Shown in pieces: positions 1-9,541 of a stretch of DNA of 64,000 bases (within the stretch, counting starts at the first letter, position 1; the number at the start of each line of letters is the position of its first letter). Under the pieces are notes generated by a model. The model was not told the origin of the DNA and searched no databases. It saw only the letters and a list, made by a program, of their open reading frames with translations. The position numbers and the translations under genes are program-made. Source of the DNA: Banduia mediterranea (GTDB taxonomy: Bacteria > Pseudomonadota > Gammaproteobacteria > Nevskiales > Nevskiaceae). The stretch lies in contig NZ_JAVRIC010000010.1 of assembly GCF_031846245.1 (NCBI RefSeq), forward strand, positions 59,961 to 123,960. The letters run 5' to 3'.

Positions 1-2616
1 CGTCCCGGCGAACTGGTCACCAAGGACGAATTGATCGAGGTGGTCTGGTCGGGGCGGGTCGTCACCGACAATGTCGTCGCCCGTTGCGTGACCAAGCTGC
101 GTGAGGTCTTCGGCGACGAAGGGCAGGCGCTGCTCAAGACCGTACACGGCTATGGCTACCGATTTACCGCGCGGGCGGTCCGGGTGTGCGACGACGCGCC
201 GGAAGCCGCGCCGCTTCCCCAGTTCCGGCCCGGTGATTCGCCGCCAGGGCGGCCGGAATGGGTGCTCGTGGAGCATCTGGCGTCGGCCGGCGAAGTGTGG
301 CTGGGCCGGCACCGTTCAAGCGGCGCTCAGAGCGTCTTCAAGTTCGCGACCGATGGGCGCGGGCTGACCAGCCTCAAGCGGGAAATTTCGATCTACCGGC
401 TGATCAGAGGCGCATTGCAGGCACCTCTGCCGGTGGTCGACATTCTCGACTGGAATCTGGACGAAGCACCGAGTTTCATCGAGATCGAGCACCATCCGCT
501 CGGCAGTCTCCGCGACTGGGTGGAGGGACGCGGTGGACTGGCGCTCCTGCCGTTGTCGGAGCGCTTGGCTTTGATTGCCGAAATTGCGGTCGAGGTTGCG
601 GCGATTCACTCGATCGGTGTGCTGCACAAGGATCTCAAGCCGGCAAACGTGCTGGTGTCGGGTATTGGCCAGCAGCGGGCGAGGTTGCTGCTCCGTGATT
701 TCGGCAGCGGCCGTGTCGACATCGAAAGGCTCGGGGCGCTGGAACTGAGCCGCCTCGGATTCTCGCAATCCCAGTTGGGCGAGCGCGAAACCTTGGGCAC
801 ACTGCTGTATACCGCGCCCGAGGTGCTTTCCGGGCAATTGCCGACGGTCAAGGCCGATCTCTACGCCTTGGGGGTGATGCTGTTCCAGTTCGTGGTCGGT
901 GACTTGCGACGGCCGCTGGCGCCCGGTTGGGAGCGGGACGTCAGTGATGAACTGCTGCGCGAGGACATCGCGCGCGCCGCGGACATTCAACCGGAACACC
1001 GCCTGGCCGATGCGGCCGAGCTTGCGCAGCGACTGCGTACATTGCAGGAACGGCGCGATCGCGTGGAAGCGCGCAGCCGCGAAGCGGCCGCGCGCCAACG
1101 TACGCTGGAGCAGGCAGAACGAGACCGGCTGGCTCTGGAGCGTACCCGCGCCCGTCGGGCCTGGATGTACGCTCTGGTGGCGACCCTCGTGTTGGGTATC
1201 GCCGTTTCATTCTGGCTTTATCTGAGGGAACGCGAGGCCGAGCGCCGCGCCAGTACGGCGGCCGGTACCGCCTATGCAATCAACGCCTTTCTCAACGACG
1301 ACGTGCTTTCGGCGGCGGACCCGTACCTGTCCGGCGGCGGACGCAATGTCACGGTGAACTCGATACTGTCGCGTGCCGCCGGTCGCCTGGGAGCACTCAA
1401 GGATCGGCCCACCGTGCACGCGCAGCTGAGCCTGACGATCGGGCAGGCCTACGTCAATCTCGGCCTCACCGATGAGGCACGGGACGTTTACACCCAGGCG
1501 CTTGACAATGCACGTGGGCGTCTGTCGCCGCAGTCCGGAGAAATGCAATCACTGTTCCGGAGGCTTGCCTGGCTGGCTCTGGAAGATGGTCGCTACCCGG
1601 AGGCTCATCGCCTGTTCGACGAGTTGTACGAGTCTGCGCAGGTGTTGCCGGATCCCTGGCGCCCGGAGGCTCTGCTGCGTGCTCGTTATGGACTGGCGCG
1701 GCTGGACTACGATACCGGAAACTTTGTCCGCGCAGTGCAGGACTACGATGCGATTCTGGCGGACCTGCGTGAGCAGGGCGTCGATAATCCGCGGTTTCAG
1801 CGAGAAGTCGAATGGGATCTGGCCCAGTCCCTGTACGAGACCCACGACTGGGCACGGGCCGATACGCTGACCCGCAATGTGGAAGCCTATTTCAGCGAAA
1901 GCCTCGGTGCCGAAAGTCCGGGCCTGTACTGGATTCGAGTGGGATACGGGCTCAGCCTGCTGGTGCGCGAGCGCTTCGGGGAGGCCGGCGAGCTGTTCGA
2001 GGCGGTACTGGCACAATCCACGCAGACCCTGGGTGAACGGCATCCGGTCAGCATGGCCTGCACTGAAGCGCTGGGGATGATTCGCCTGCGTCAGGGCGAC
2101 GCCGCCGAGGCGCTGCCCTATTTTCAGACGGTTCTGGACTGGCGCATGCGTTATCGAGGACCGCAACATTACCTGACGCGCGAGGCGATGCTGCGCAAAG
2201 CCGAGGCCTTGTACGGATTGAACCGCTATTCCGAAGCGGAGGAACTGTTGACGCGCGCGCGCGAACTGTCGGTTGCGCAGCTCGGTGAGGAACACCCTGC
2301 GAGTCTCTCGATTTCAAGGGTGTTGGCGGAGACTCGAGCGGCTCTCGGCAATACGGTACAGGCGCAGGCGATGTTCGACCGCGTATTGGCGCTTGGACCA
2401 CGACGCATGCCTGCCAATAACCTCCGTTTGGCGTGGACACATTTCGGTCTCGGTCGGCTCTATCGTGCGCAGGGGCGTGAAGTGCGCGCCGCCGTGCAAT
2501 TCGAGCAGGCGTACCTCGCCTTCGAAGCGGCATTCGGGAGCCAGGATTCGAGAACGCTGGAAGCGCAGCGGCTGCTGCGCAATCCGAGCGCGGCCCCGAG
2601 TCCGCGTCTGTTCTGA
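1..2616 (+). CDS. Winged-helix / Ser-Thr kinase / TM / TPR fusion protein (5' end cut by window)
   Basis: Likely a membrane-tethered signalling protein. The reading frame is open from base 1, and the 2886 paralogue begins about 45 residues further upstream relative to it, so the start lies outside the window. Bases 1-170 encode the end of an OmpR/ToxR-like winged helix (TVHGYGYRF signature). A protein kinase domain follows, with a candidate ATP-binding Lys at 340-342, HKDLKPAN near 625-648, a DFG triplet near 700 and a GTLLYTAPEVL activation segment. A basic/coiled stretch precedes one hydrophobic helix at about 1160-1220. The rest is a TPR-rich region that should lie in the periplasm. It is about 50% alike to the next gene, including the AINxFLNDD block just after the helix. 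This is not a classical family; the domain assignments are firm and the signalling role is inferred. Confidence 0.85.
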   Translation, partial: RPGELVTKDELIEVVWSGRVVTDNVVARCVTKLREVFGDEGQALLKTVHGYGYRFTARAVRVCDDAPEAAPLPQFRPGDSPPGRPEWVLVEHLASAGEVWLGRHRSSGAQSVFKFATDGRGLTSLKREISIYRLIRGALQAPLPVVDILDWNLDEAPSFIEIEHHPLGSLRDWVEGRGGLALLPLSERLALIAEIAVEVAAIHSIGVLHKDLKPANVLVSGIGQQRARLLLRDFGSGRVDIERLGALELSRLGFSQSQLGERETLGTLLYTAPEVLSGQLPTVKADLYALGVMLFQFVVGDLRRPLAPGWERDVSDELLREDIARAADIQPEHRLADAAELAQRLRTLQERRDRVEARSREAAARQRTLEQAERDRLALERTRARRAWMYALVATLVLGIAVSFWLYLREREAERRASTAAGTAYAINAFLNDDVLSAADPYLSGGGRNVTVNSILSRAAGRLGALKDRPTVHAQLSLTIGQAYVNLGLTDEARDVYTQALDNARGRLSPQSGEMQSLFRRLAWLALEDGRYPEAHRLFDELYESAQVLPDPWRPEALLRARYGLARLDYDTGNFVRAVQDYDAILADLREQGVDNPRFQREVEWDLAQSLYETHDWARADTLTRNVEAYFSESLGAESPGLYWIRVGYGLSLLVRERFGEAGELFEAVLAQSTQTLGERHPVSMACTEALGMIRLRQGDAAEALPYFQTVLDWRMRYRGPQHYLTREAMLRKAEALYGLNRYSEAEELLTRARELSVAQLGEEHPASLSISRVLAETRAALGNTVQAQAMFDRVLALGPRRMPANNLRLAWTHFGLGRLYRAQGREVRAAVQFEQAYLAFEAAFGSQDSRTLEAQRLLRNPSAAPSPRLF

Positions 2617-2885
2617 GCGGGGCCGCCCGGCGCACAAAAGACCCGGTGGCTGGCTCGAACGGCGGCGTTTTCGAGCGCATTGATGTTGCGCCGCACAGAG
2701 ATGAAATTCTAGGGGCTCATTTCATCGACAAGCAGCTTCCGCGAGTGCCGCCGCCGTCAATTCCGGCTATCGGTTAGAATCGGCGTCCTGTCGAGCCCGA
2801 ATATCACTCATCAACTTGTATTGATCGGGGTCGGGCATTGGCGAGTCAATGATGAGAGCTGCTGAACGCTCGGGGGCGGTTTGGC

Positions 2886-5687
2886 GTGGGGAAGAAGCGG
2901 GATTCACTGGATGAACTGCCGGTCTCGGCGGGTCTTTGGCAATTTGGGGAGTTCGAGCTGGATCAACGGTCACGCGAGCTGCGTTGTGGCGGTGGAGCCC
3001 TGGAACTCGAGCCCAAGCCGTTCAACCTGCTGGTGCTGTTGTTGCAAAATGCCGGCGAACTGGTGACCAAGGAAGAGCTGTTCGATTCGCTGTGGCGCGG
3101 CAGCATCGTCACCGATTCCGTGCTGACACGCTGCGTGTCCAAGCTGCGACAGGCGCTCGGCGACAGTGCCGGCAAGCGCATCGTCACCGTTCATGGCTAC
3201 GGTTATCGCCTGCAAGGCGAGGTGCGGCACCTGGACGATGAAGCGCCGCCGCCGCAGGACCTCGCCGCCGGCGTGCAGCCCGAGCCCGGAGATCCACTGC
3301 CGTACCGCAGCGGCTGGCGCTACGAAAAGCGCCTCGGCGGTCACGGTCACACTTGGCGGATCGTCTCAAACGACGGGAGCCAGCGGCGTGTGGTCAAGCA
3401 GGCGAGCAATGTCGCTGAAGCCCACAGCCTGTACCGTGAGCACAGCCTCTGCAGTGTGCTGTTTCGTGCGTATGGCGAAAGCGGACCGTTCGTGCGCGTG
3501 CTTGAGTTGATTTCGCACGAGACCTTGCCGGCCCTTGAGTTTGAATATCTGCCGGCCGGTTCGCTCGGCGACTGGTATCTGGATTGCGGCGGTGTCGACC
3601 GCGTGTCACTGGAGTGTCGGATCGATCTCGCCATTCAGATTGCGGAAGCCCTGAATGCCGTTCATCAGGCGGGCATTCTGCACAAGGATCTCAAGCCCTC
3701 CAATCTGCTGATCGAAATCGATTCGCAGGGAGCGCCGCGCGTGCGGCTCGCGGACTTCGGCGCCGGTCATTTGCTGCAGCGTTCACGCCTGATTGAACTG
3801 GGGCTGACCCGCGGATTGTTTCCGACCCTGGCGGACAGCGGTTCGGGCACGCCGTTCTACACAGCGCCGGAAGTGTTGGACCAGCAGACGCCGACGGTGC
3901 GCTCCGATATCTATTCACTCGGCGTACTCCTGTATCAACTGGTGACCGGCGATCTGCAGCGTGCCTTCACGCCGGGCTGGGAGCGCGATGTTCCCGACGA
4001 AATGCTGCGCTCCGACATTGCGGACTGCGCCGACCGCGACCCCGCGCGCCGGCTCGGTTCGGCCGATGAATTGGCGACCCGTCTACGGTTGCTGGCACAG
4101 CGTCGGCGTAACCACGAGGCGCAGCGCCAGGCCCAGGTCGAGGCGCAACTGGCGGGCGAAGCATTGAAATTCGCAATGGTGAGCCGCCGTTGGAGCTGGC
4201 GCCTGGCCCTGACTCTGACTGCCGCGCTGCTGGTATCGGCGGTGCTGGGCTGGAATGCTCGTCAGGAGCAGCGCCGTGCCGAAGTCCACGCAGCCACGTC
4301 CCGCGCGATCAACGGCTTTCTCAATGACGATCTGCTGGCGGCGGCCAACCCCTATCTCGGTGACGGCGGCCGCAATGTCACGGTCGCTTCGGTGCTCGAT
4401 GCGGCGACGGATCGGCTACATGAACGTCTAGGCGCGCAGCCGGAGGTCATGGGCAACGTCGCCTTGTCGCTTGGTGGCGCCTACGAGAATCTGGGTTTGC
4501 AGGAGGAGGCGGAGCGTCTGTACGGCTCGGTCCTGGCGGAGCTGACGCCGCGTTTGGACGCGAGCGCATCCGTGATCCGCGACCTGAGGTTCAAGCTCGC
4601 CTATGTCGAGGTCGAGCTGGCCCGCCTCGATCTGGCCGCACTGCATTTCGAAGCCCTGCGTCGGCAAGCCGAAGCGGAGCACGGGCCCTGGGCCATGGAT
4701 ACGATCCGCGCGCGCTACGGGGCGGCCTGGGTCACGTTCGAGCAGGGGGATTACGTCGAGGCCGCACGTCGCTTCGAGCTGCTGGACGAAGGCACGCTCG
4801 CGGCGGGTTTCGGCGACACGCCGACCTATATCGACATCTGCTGGAACCGCGCCGAAGCGGAAATCGAATTGCACCATTGGGCGCTTGCCGAGCAACTGAT
4901 GCGGTTTGTGGTCGCGCGCTACACGGACGATAACGGCGCCGATAGCGCCCGTGTGCTGTATCCCAGCATTACGCTCGGCTACATCCACCAGATGCGCGGC
5001 CGGTTCGATCTGGCCGAGGCGGAACTGCAATCGGTGTACGAGCGATCGGTGTCGCTGCTCGGCGAGCGGCATCCCGTGAGCTATTCGGCCCTGCATCATC
5101 TCGGCATCCTGCGTTTGCGCGAACATCGCTATCAGGAGGCCGAGCAGATGTTCCAGGCCGTGGTGGATGGGCGTACTCGTCTGTATGGCGAGCAGAGTTT
5201 CATGACGCGGTACTCGATGAATCGGCTCGCCCAGGCTTGGCTGGCGCTGGGGCGCAGCCACGAGGCCGAGGCGCTGTTCGAGCGCACCTGGCAGGCTTCG
5301 GTCGAACGCTTGGGCGAGGCGCATCCGAATTCGCTCGACATTTCGCGTGGCTACGCCGTCGCGCAGGCCGCCAATGGCAAGACCGAAGTCGCCGAGCAAC
5401 GCCTGCGCCGCATACTGGAACTGGCGCCGCAGCACCTGCCGCCGAACAACAATCGTATCGGGACGACGCATCTGGCCTTGTCCGATCTGCTTCAGGCAAC
5501 GGGGCGTCTCGATGAAGCACTGGCCGAGGCGCAGGCCGGCGAACGGGTGCTGCGAGGTGCCTTCGGTCCCGAGCAGGACGAAGTTCAAGCCGCACAGCGC
5601 ATGGTCGCCCGCCTCAGCGCGCAGGCGAACGGCAGCGGGCTAGCCGCTACCGTCACCGATCCACCGGTTCAGAAGCTGAAGCGATAG
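2886..5687 (+). CDS. Winged-helix / Ser-Thr kinase / TM / TPR fusion protein (paralogue)
   Basis: A complete 933-residue copy of the same architecture. The GTG start places an OmpR/ToxR-type winged helix at residues about 15-115 (FGEFELD opening, TVHGYGYRL close). The kinase domain (about 140-410) carries HKDLKPSNLL, ADFGAG and GTPFYTAPEVL, so the catalytic Asp, Asn and DFG are all intact. One membrane helix lies near residues 435-457 (encoded about 4190-4255). Roughly 460 residues of TPR-like helical repeats follow and should be periplasmic. The gene lies 269 bp after its paralogue in the same direction and overlaps the opposite-strand barrel gene by 19 bp at its 3' end. DNA-binding and kinase domains on one membrane-anchored chain suggest a CadC/ToxR-like sensor with phosphorylation added; this is inference. 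Confidence 0.88.
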   Translation: MGKKRDSLDELPVSAGLWQFGEFELDQRSRELRCGGGALELEPKPFNLLVLLLQNAGELVTKEELFDSLWRGSIVTDSVLTRCVSKLRQALGDSAGKRIVTVHGYGYRLQGEVRHLDDEAPPPQDLAAGVQPEPGDPLPYRSGWRYEKRLGGHGHTWRIVSNDGSQRRVVKQASNVAEAHSLYREHSLCSVLFRAYGESGPFVRVLELISHETLPALEFEYLPAGSLGDWYLDCGGVDRVSLECRIDLAIQIAEALNAVHQAGILHKDLKPSNLLIEIDSQGAPRVRLADFGAGHLLQRSRLIELGLTRGLFPTLADSGSGTPFYTAPEVLDQQTPTVRSDIYSLGVLLYQLVTGDLQRAFTPGWERDVPDEMLRSDIADCADRDPARRLGSADELATRLRLLAQRRRNHEAQRQAQVEAQLAGEALKFAMVSRRWSWRLALTLTAALLVSAVLGWNARQEQRRAEVHAATSRAINGFLNDDLLAAANPYLGDGGRNVTVASVLDAATDRLHERLGAQPEVMGNVALSLGGAYENLGLQEEAERLYGSVLAELTPRLDASASVIRDLRFKLAYVEVELARLDLAALHFEALRRQAEAEHGPWAMDTIRARYGAAWVTFEQGDYVEAARRFELLDEGTLAAGFGDTPTYIDICWNRAEAEIELHHWALAEQLMRFVVARYTDDNGADSARVLYPSITLGYIHQMRGRFDLAEAELQSVYERSVSLLGERHPVSYSALHHLGILRLREHRYQEAEQMFQAVVDGRTRLYGEQSFMTRYSMNRLAQAWLALGRSHEAEALFERTWQASVERLGEAHPNSLDISRGYAVAQAANGKTEVAEQRLRRILELAPQHLPPNNNRIGTTHLALSDLLQATGRLDEALAEAQAGERVLRGAFGPEQDEVQAAQRMVARLSAQANGSGLAATVTDPPVQKLKR

Positions 5688-6400
5688 CCGAGCGAGAAAC
5701 TGATCACCGGGTAGATGTCGAACTCGCTAATGTCGCTTTCGAGAGACTGGCGCTCCTCTTCCAGATCGGCCTGGAACTGCTGCGCTTCGGCCGAACTGCC
5801 GTTGACATCGAAGCTCGTGCCGGAGCCCTGCTCCTGTGCCGAGCCGGATGCACCCATTCCGATCTTGGGCGAACCCTGAAACAGGGCGCCGAGCTCGAAT
5901 CGGAAATACCAGTTGGAGGTTCCCTGAATCGGGTTGCCCCAGCCGAATCCGGCGTAGGGCGCCAGCGAGTCGAAGTCCAGCTTGCCGCGCAGCTTCAGCG
6001 GATCGTTCGGATCGGATGTGTAGGTGTTGTCACCGAGTTCATATTCCTCGTTGCCGGTGTTGTCGGAGGCCTTGATCTTCACCGTGTTGCCGTTGGACAT
6101 CAGGCCGCCGCTGATGAAGAAGCTGCCCTTGAACGGATGGAAGTCCGCCAGCACGCCGATCGTGCTGAAATCCAGCTTGCCGTTGTATTCGATGTCATCT
6201 TCTTCGAAGTCCTTGTCGTAGGGCAGCACCGAAAACGGTACGCGGATGTTGAGGCGTTCGTTGACGCCGATCGTGCCTTCGATGCCGTAGCCCAGGGTTC
6301 CCAGCCGCGCCCCGGCGGCGGCGTCGAGCGCCGACGCCAGCGGCGCCACGCCGAGTAGTGCGGCGCCAGTGAGTCCCGCGGCGAACATGGCGAATTTCAT
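5669..6400 (-). CDS. Predicted outer-membrane beta-barrel protein
   Basis: A 243-residue exported protein. A signal peptide ends near LASALDAA (about residue 25). The rest alternates polar and hydrophobic segments and ends YRFSF, a typical terminal aromatic signature for BAM-dependent barrels. The middle contains charged loops, and residues about 180-220 are Gln/Glu/Ser-rich and could form a periplasmic or extracellular helix. The general plan resembles small OmpW-like or porin-like barrels, but no family is recognised with certainty. The gene converges on the kinase gene at 2886-5687, with a short 3' overlap. No substrate can be inferred. Confidence 0.7.
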   Translation of the reverse strand: MKFAMFAAGLTGAALLGVAPLASALDAAAGARLGTLGYGIEGTIGVNERLNIRVPFSVLPYDKDFEEDDIEYNGKLDFSTIGVLADFHPFKGSFFISGGLMSNGNTVKIKASDNTGNEEYELGDNTYTSDPNDPLKLRGKLDFDSLAPYAGFGWGNPIQGTSNWYFRFELGALFQGSPKIGMGASGSAQEQGSGTSFDVNGSSAEAQQFQADLEEERQSLESDISEFDIYPVISFSLGYRFSF

Positions 6401-6569
6401 CTTTACCCCCGAAAGTGCGGATTGGAGGGGCGATCTTGGTGCAGCGCAGCCCGCAGTACCTGAAGCTGCCGCGATGAAATTCCGACGAAATTCCGACCGT
6501 TGGCCGTGGATCCCTCATTCAAGCCCGGCGTTCGGTCGCATCACTGGTTCAATGTAAGCTGGAGCGCCG

Positions 6570-7149
6570 GTGTCAAAACGTTTACCGCTGGGGTTGGCTG
6601 GTGCTGGCGGCCCCCGGCCTGATGGCTTTCCTGCTGATCCGTTTTTCGGGCATGCCCTTGCTGGAGCAGCCCTGCCGAACGGACGGCGGATTCATGGCGT
6701 GCCGGTCCAGCACTGGTCCGGCGGCAGCCTGCTGCCCAACGATCGGAACCGCAGCCTGTGGCAGGGCTACGTGATCGAAACGGCCGCCGGCCCGGTCTAC
6801 TTCGCCGGCGCTACCGGCTACGCTGATCACTTCGAGTGGGCGCATGAGCGCTTCGGCGACATGCGCCTGGCCTTGCTGCCGATCGGCGCCTACGAGCCGC
6901 GCTGGTTTCTGGCCTATCAACACATGAATCCCGCGGAGGCGGTACAGGCGCATCTGGAGCTTCGTGCGCAGACCAAGCCTGGCGATTCACTGGGGCACCT
7001 TCAAGCTGACCGCCGAAGGGCAGATGCAAGCACGGCAGGTTCTGATCGCGGCGCGTCGGGGACGAGGCCTGAGTGACGTAAGCTTCCAGGTGCCGGACTT
7101 CGGCGAAGCGATGGAAATTGGGCCGCTGAGGATGGAAACAGGAGGCTGA
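6570..7149 (+). pseudogene. Decayed NAPE-PLD/UlaG-like metallo-beta-lactamase-fold hydrolase
   Basis: The frame from about 6690 to 6955 reads like the C-terminal half of an N-acylphosphatidylethanolamine-phospholipase D-like hydrolase: VPVQHWSG, RSLWQGYVIE, VYFAGATGY (normally AGDTGY, so a metal-ligand Asp is lost), LPIGAYEPRWF and HMNPAEAVQAH. At about 6960-6970 the homology jumps to another frame, which continues as LAIHWGTFKLT and ends at 7149. The N-terminal half with the HxHxDH metal site is missing. A different frame at 6571-6650 encodes a hydrophobic anchor-like helix that may be the original N-terminus. Frameshift, large deletion and ligand loss together make this a fossil. The end of the second frame abuts the next gene. 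Confidence 0.7.
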
Positions 7150-7151
7150 GG

Positions 7152-7919
7152 ATGACACGAATGATCTTGCCGGCGGGCCTTGGAATCGGGCTGCTGCTGT
7201 GCTCACTGGGCGCGGCCGCCGAGGCGGGCGCGCACGTCGAACGCTTCTATGGCTACGCCTATGATCTGGACAGCGATCGCTACATCTACACCGAGGTGCA
7301 CGAACAGCACTGGCAGGACGGGCGCGAACAGACCGCCACGATCCGCTATGTCGATCCCGAGGGCAGCACGCTCGGCAAGAAATCCCTGGACTACCGGCAG
7401 GACTACTTCGTGCCGGTCTACGAACTCAGCCTGCCGGACCTCGACTATGAGGAGGGGATACGCGCGGCGGGCGAGGACATCGAAATGTTCATGCGCGATG
7501 GCGACCGGCAAAAGCGGAAATCGATCGACAAGCCCGAGAGCGTGACCGCGGATTCCGGATTCCATCACTACCTGCGGGCCCACTTCGAAGAACTGATGGC
7601 AGGTGAGACCATCAAGTTCACCTTTGTGGCCGCCGGCAATCTCGGCGACTACAGCTTTCGCGCCAAGCGCATCGACGATACCGAATTCGAAGGCAAGCCC
7701 GCGGTCCGTTTCAAGGTCGAAGCCGCCTCGTTGCTGCGTCTGGTCGCGCCGAAACTGAACCTCAGCTACGACCCGGACAGCCAGCGCCTGCTCGAATACC
7801 GCGGGCCGTCCAACATCCAGAATCCCGAGACCGGCAAAGTCTACGACGCACGCGTCGCGTTCTATTCGACGGCACCGTCCGGTGTCGCCAAACTGCCGCC
7901 ATTGGATACCGAACAATAG
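7152..7919 (+). CDS. Exported protein of unknown function
   Basis: A 255-residue protein with an N-terminal signal peptide (hydrophobic ILPAGLGIGLLLCSLGAAA, cleavage near AEA). AGGAGG lies 8-13 bases before the ATG and decides the start. The mature part is polar, without membrane helices or obvious catalytic motifs. It has a conserved-looking C-terminal segment (LLRLVAPKLNLSYD, EYRGPSNIQNPETGK) that resembles uncharacterised periplasmic proteins distantly like DUF3108. It probably acts in the periplasm. I do not assign a function. Confidence 0.65.
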   Translation: MTRMILPAGLGIGLLLCSLGAAAEAGAHVERFYGYAYDLDSDRYIYTEVHEQHWQDGREQTATIRYVDPEGSTLGKKSLDYRQDYFVPVYELSLPDLDYEEGIRAAGEDIEMFMRDGDRQKRKSIDKPESVTADSGFHHYLRAHFEELMAGETIKFTFVAAGNLGDYSFRAKRIDDTEFEGKPAVRFKVEAASLLRLVAPKLNLSYDPDSQRLLEYRGPSNIQNPETGKVYDARVAFYSTAPSGVAKLPPLDTEQ

Positions 7920-8188
7920 AGTCCCGCCATGCTCAGACACTGGCTTGTCGCCGTGCTGCTTTCCGTTCGGCGGCGGAACCTGCCTGCGGCGTCAATCGGC
8001 TGCGTAATGCCAGTTCCCACGCGGACTCCCTCCGGGCCGACGTCTGTTCGCTGTTCCTGGCGTCCTGGCGTCTTTGCGCGAAACCCAAAGATTGGGGGAC
8101 TTGATCGCCCATCTTGCGGACACCCGCTCGACACCCAATAATCGCGCGCCGGAATTTTCCGGTGTGCGAAATGTGAGGGCCGCGAACC

Positions 8189-8587
8189 ATGGCCCAAGCC
8201 AACCCCTGTCTGTCCTGTGGCGCCTGCTGCGCCCATTTCCGCGCCTCGTTCTATTGGGCTGAAGCCGACGATGCCACGCCCGATGGCGTGCCGGTCGAGC
8301 TGACCGAACAGTTGACGCCGCTGTTGCGGGTGATGAAGGGCAGCAATCAGCCCGCACCGCGTTGCTGCGCGCTGCTCGGCGACATCGGGCAGTCGGTTCG
8401 CTGTACCATCCACCCGCGCCGCTCGTCGGTCTGTCGCGAGTTCGTTCCGTCCTGGGAAGACGGCCTGCACAATCCGCGCTGCGATTCGGCACGTGCCCGT
8501 TGGAATCTGCTGCCACTGAGGCCCGAGGACTGGATCGATCCGACCCCCACGATTCCGGGTGAGCCCGGCGTGATCGTGGCTGCCTGA
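8189..8587 (+). CDS. YkgJ-type cysteine-cluster protein
   Basis: A 132-residue cytosolic protein of the YkgJ / zinc- or iron-chelating family. The N-terminus has the signature CLSCGACCAHF (residues about 7-17). Further cysteines follow in CCALLG, RCTIHPRRSSVCREF and a final Cys near residue 98, giving the CxxCxxCC...C...C pattern proposed to bind a metal or cluster. The role of the family is not established. It lies 66 bp before purU in the same direction and could be co-transcribed. Confidence 0.88.
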   Translation: MAQANPCLSCGACCAHFRASFYWAEADDATPDGVPVELTEQLTPLLRVMKGSNQPAPRCCALLGDIGQSVRCTIHPRRSSVCREFVPSWEDGLHNPRCDSARARWNLLPLRPEDWIDPTPTIPGEPGVIVAA

Positions 8588-8653
8588 GCACAGGGTCTGC
8601 CGATTCCGGCCAGGCCGCGCCGCGCGAGTTCCGAACCGATAAGAAATTGAGGC

Positions 8654-9523
8654 ATGACCACAGCCGCAGAAACCACCGCCAGACTGCTGATCACCTGCCC
8701 GGATCGTCCCGGCATCGTGTCGGCCGTGACCACGTTCCTGTTCCGTCACGGCGCCAACATCACCGAACTGGATCAGCACTCCACCGACCCCAGTGGCGGC
8801 CGCTTCTTCATGCGCCTGGAGTTCCAGACGCCGGGCCTGGATCTGGCGGACAAGGCGCTGGAGCAGGCCTTCGCCGAGGACGTGGCGCGCCGCTTCGACA
8901 TGGAGTGGCATATCTCGCACGCCGCACGCCGGCCGCGCATGGCGGTGCTGGTGTCGCGCCACGATCATGCGCTGCTGGAACTGCTGTGGCGCTGGAACAC
9001 CGGCGAGCTGGGCGTGGATCTGGCCGTGGTGATTTCGAACCATCCGGACCTGCGCGACGAGGTGGAGCGCTTCGGCGTGCGTTTCGAGCAGGTCCGGTTC
9101 ACGGCGGACACCCAAGCCGAGGCCGAGGCCGGCATGCAGGCGATCCTTCAGGATGCGGCCGACTTCGTGGTGCTGGCGCGCTTCATGCGGATACTGTCGC
9201 CCGGTTTCGTGGCGCAGTGGCCGGCCCGCATCATCAATATCCACCACTCGTTTCTGCCGGCCTTCGTCGGCGCCGATCCGTACCGCCAGGCCTATGAGCG
9301 CGGCGTGAAGCTGATCGGCGCGACGGCGCACTATGTCACCGCCGATCTCGATCAGGGGCCGATCATCGAGCAGGACACCGCGCGCGTGTCGCACCGCTTC
9401 GAGACCGTGGACCTGAAGCAGCTCGGCCGCGATCTGGAAAGGCAGGTGCTCGCGCGCGCGGTGCGCTGGCACGTCGAGGACCGCATCATCGTCGACGGCA
9501 ACAAGACCGTGGTGTTTGCCTGA
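8654..9523 (+). CDS. purU: Formyltetrahydrofolate deformylase
   Basis: PurU hydrolyses 10-formyl-THF to formate and THF, balancing one-carbon pools and supplying formate for PurT. The 289-residue length is normal. An N-terminal ACT domain (residues about 10-90, opening [15 protein letters not shown]) senses Met/Gly in the E. coli enzyme. The C-terminal formyltransferase-fold domain carries the catalytic block [10 protein letters not shown] and the downstream active-site Asp in [16 protein letters not shown]. The ATG start at 8654 fits the family start. Confidence 0.96.
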   Translation: MTTAAETTARLLITCPDRPGIVSAVTTFLFRHGANITELDQHSTDPSGGRFFMRLEFQTPGLDLADKALEQAFAEDVARRFDMEWHISHAARRPRMAVLVSRHDHALLELLWRWNTGELGVDLAVVISNHPDLRDEVERFGVRFEQVRFTADTQAEAEAGMQAILQDAADFVVLARFMRILSPGFVAQWPARIINIHHSFLPAFVGADPYRQAYERGVKLIGATAHYVTADLDQGPIIEQDTARVSHRFETVDLKQLGRDLERQVLARAVRWHVEDRIIVDGNKTVVFA

Positions 9524-9541
9524 GCTTCGGTCGGGTGCCGC

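Noticed and set aside
2805..2845. TTGATCGGGGTCGG as an FNR-type box before the second kinase gene
   Set aside because: The right half deviates from RTCAA at two positions; other sites in the window match far better.
4428..5588. Long minus-strand frame (386 residues) inside the second kinase-TPR gene
   Set aside because: Antisense shadow of a high-GC gene; composition is skewed and no motif is seen.
7929..8141. 70-residue frame starting MLRHWLVAVLLSV after the exported-protein gene
   Set aside because: It opens like a signal peptide but becomes Arg/Pro-rich noise with no ribosome site or family match. At most it is a truncated remnant in a 269-bp gap.
7862..9472. 536-residue minus-strand frame opposite the cysteine-cluster and purU genes
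   Set aside because: It runs antisense through two well-identified genes and lacks any family signature.
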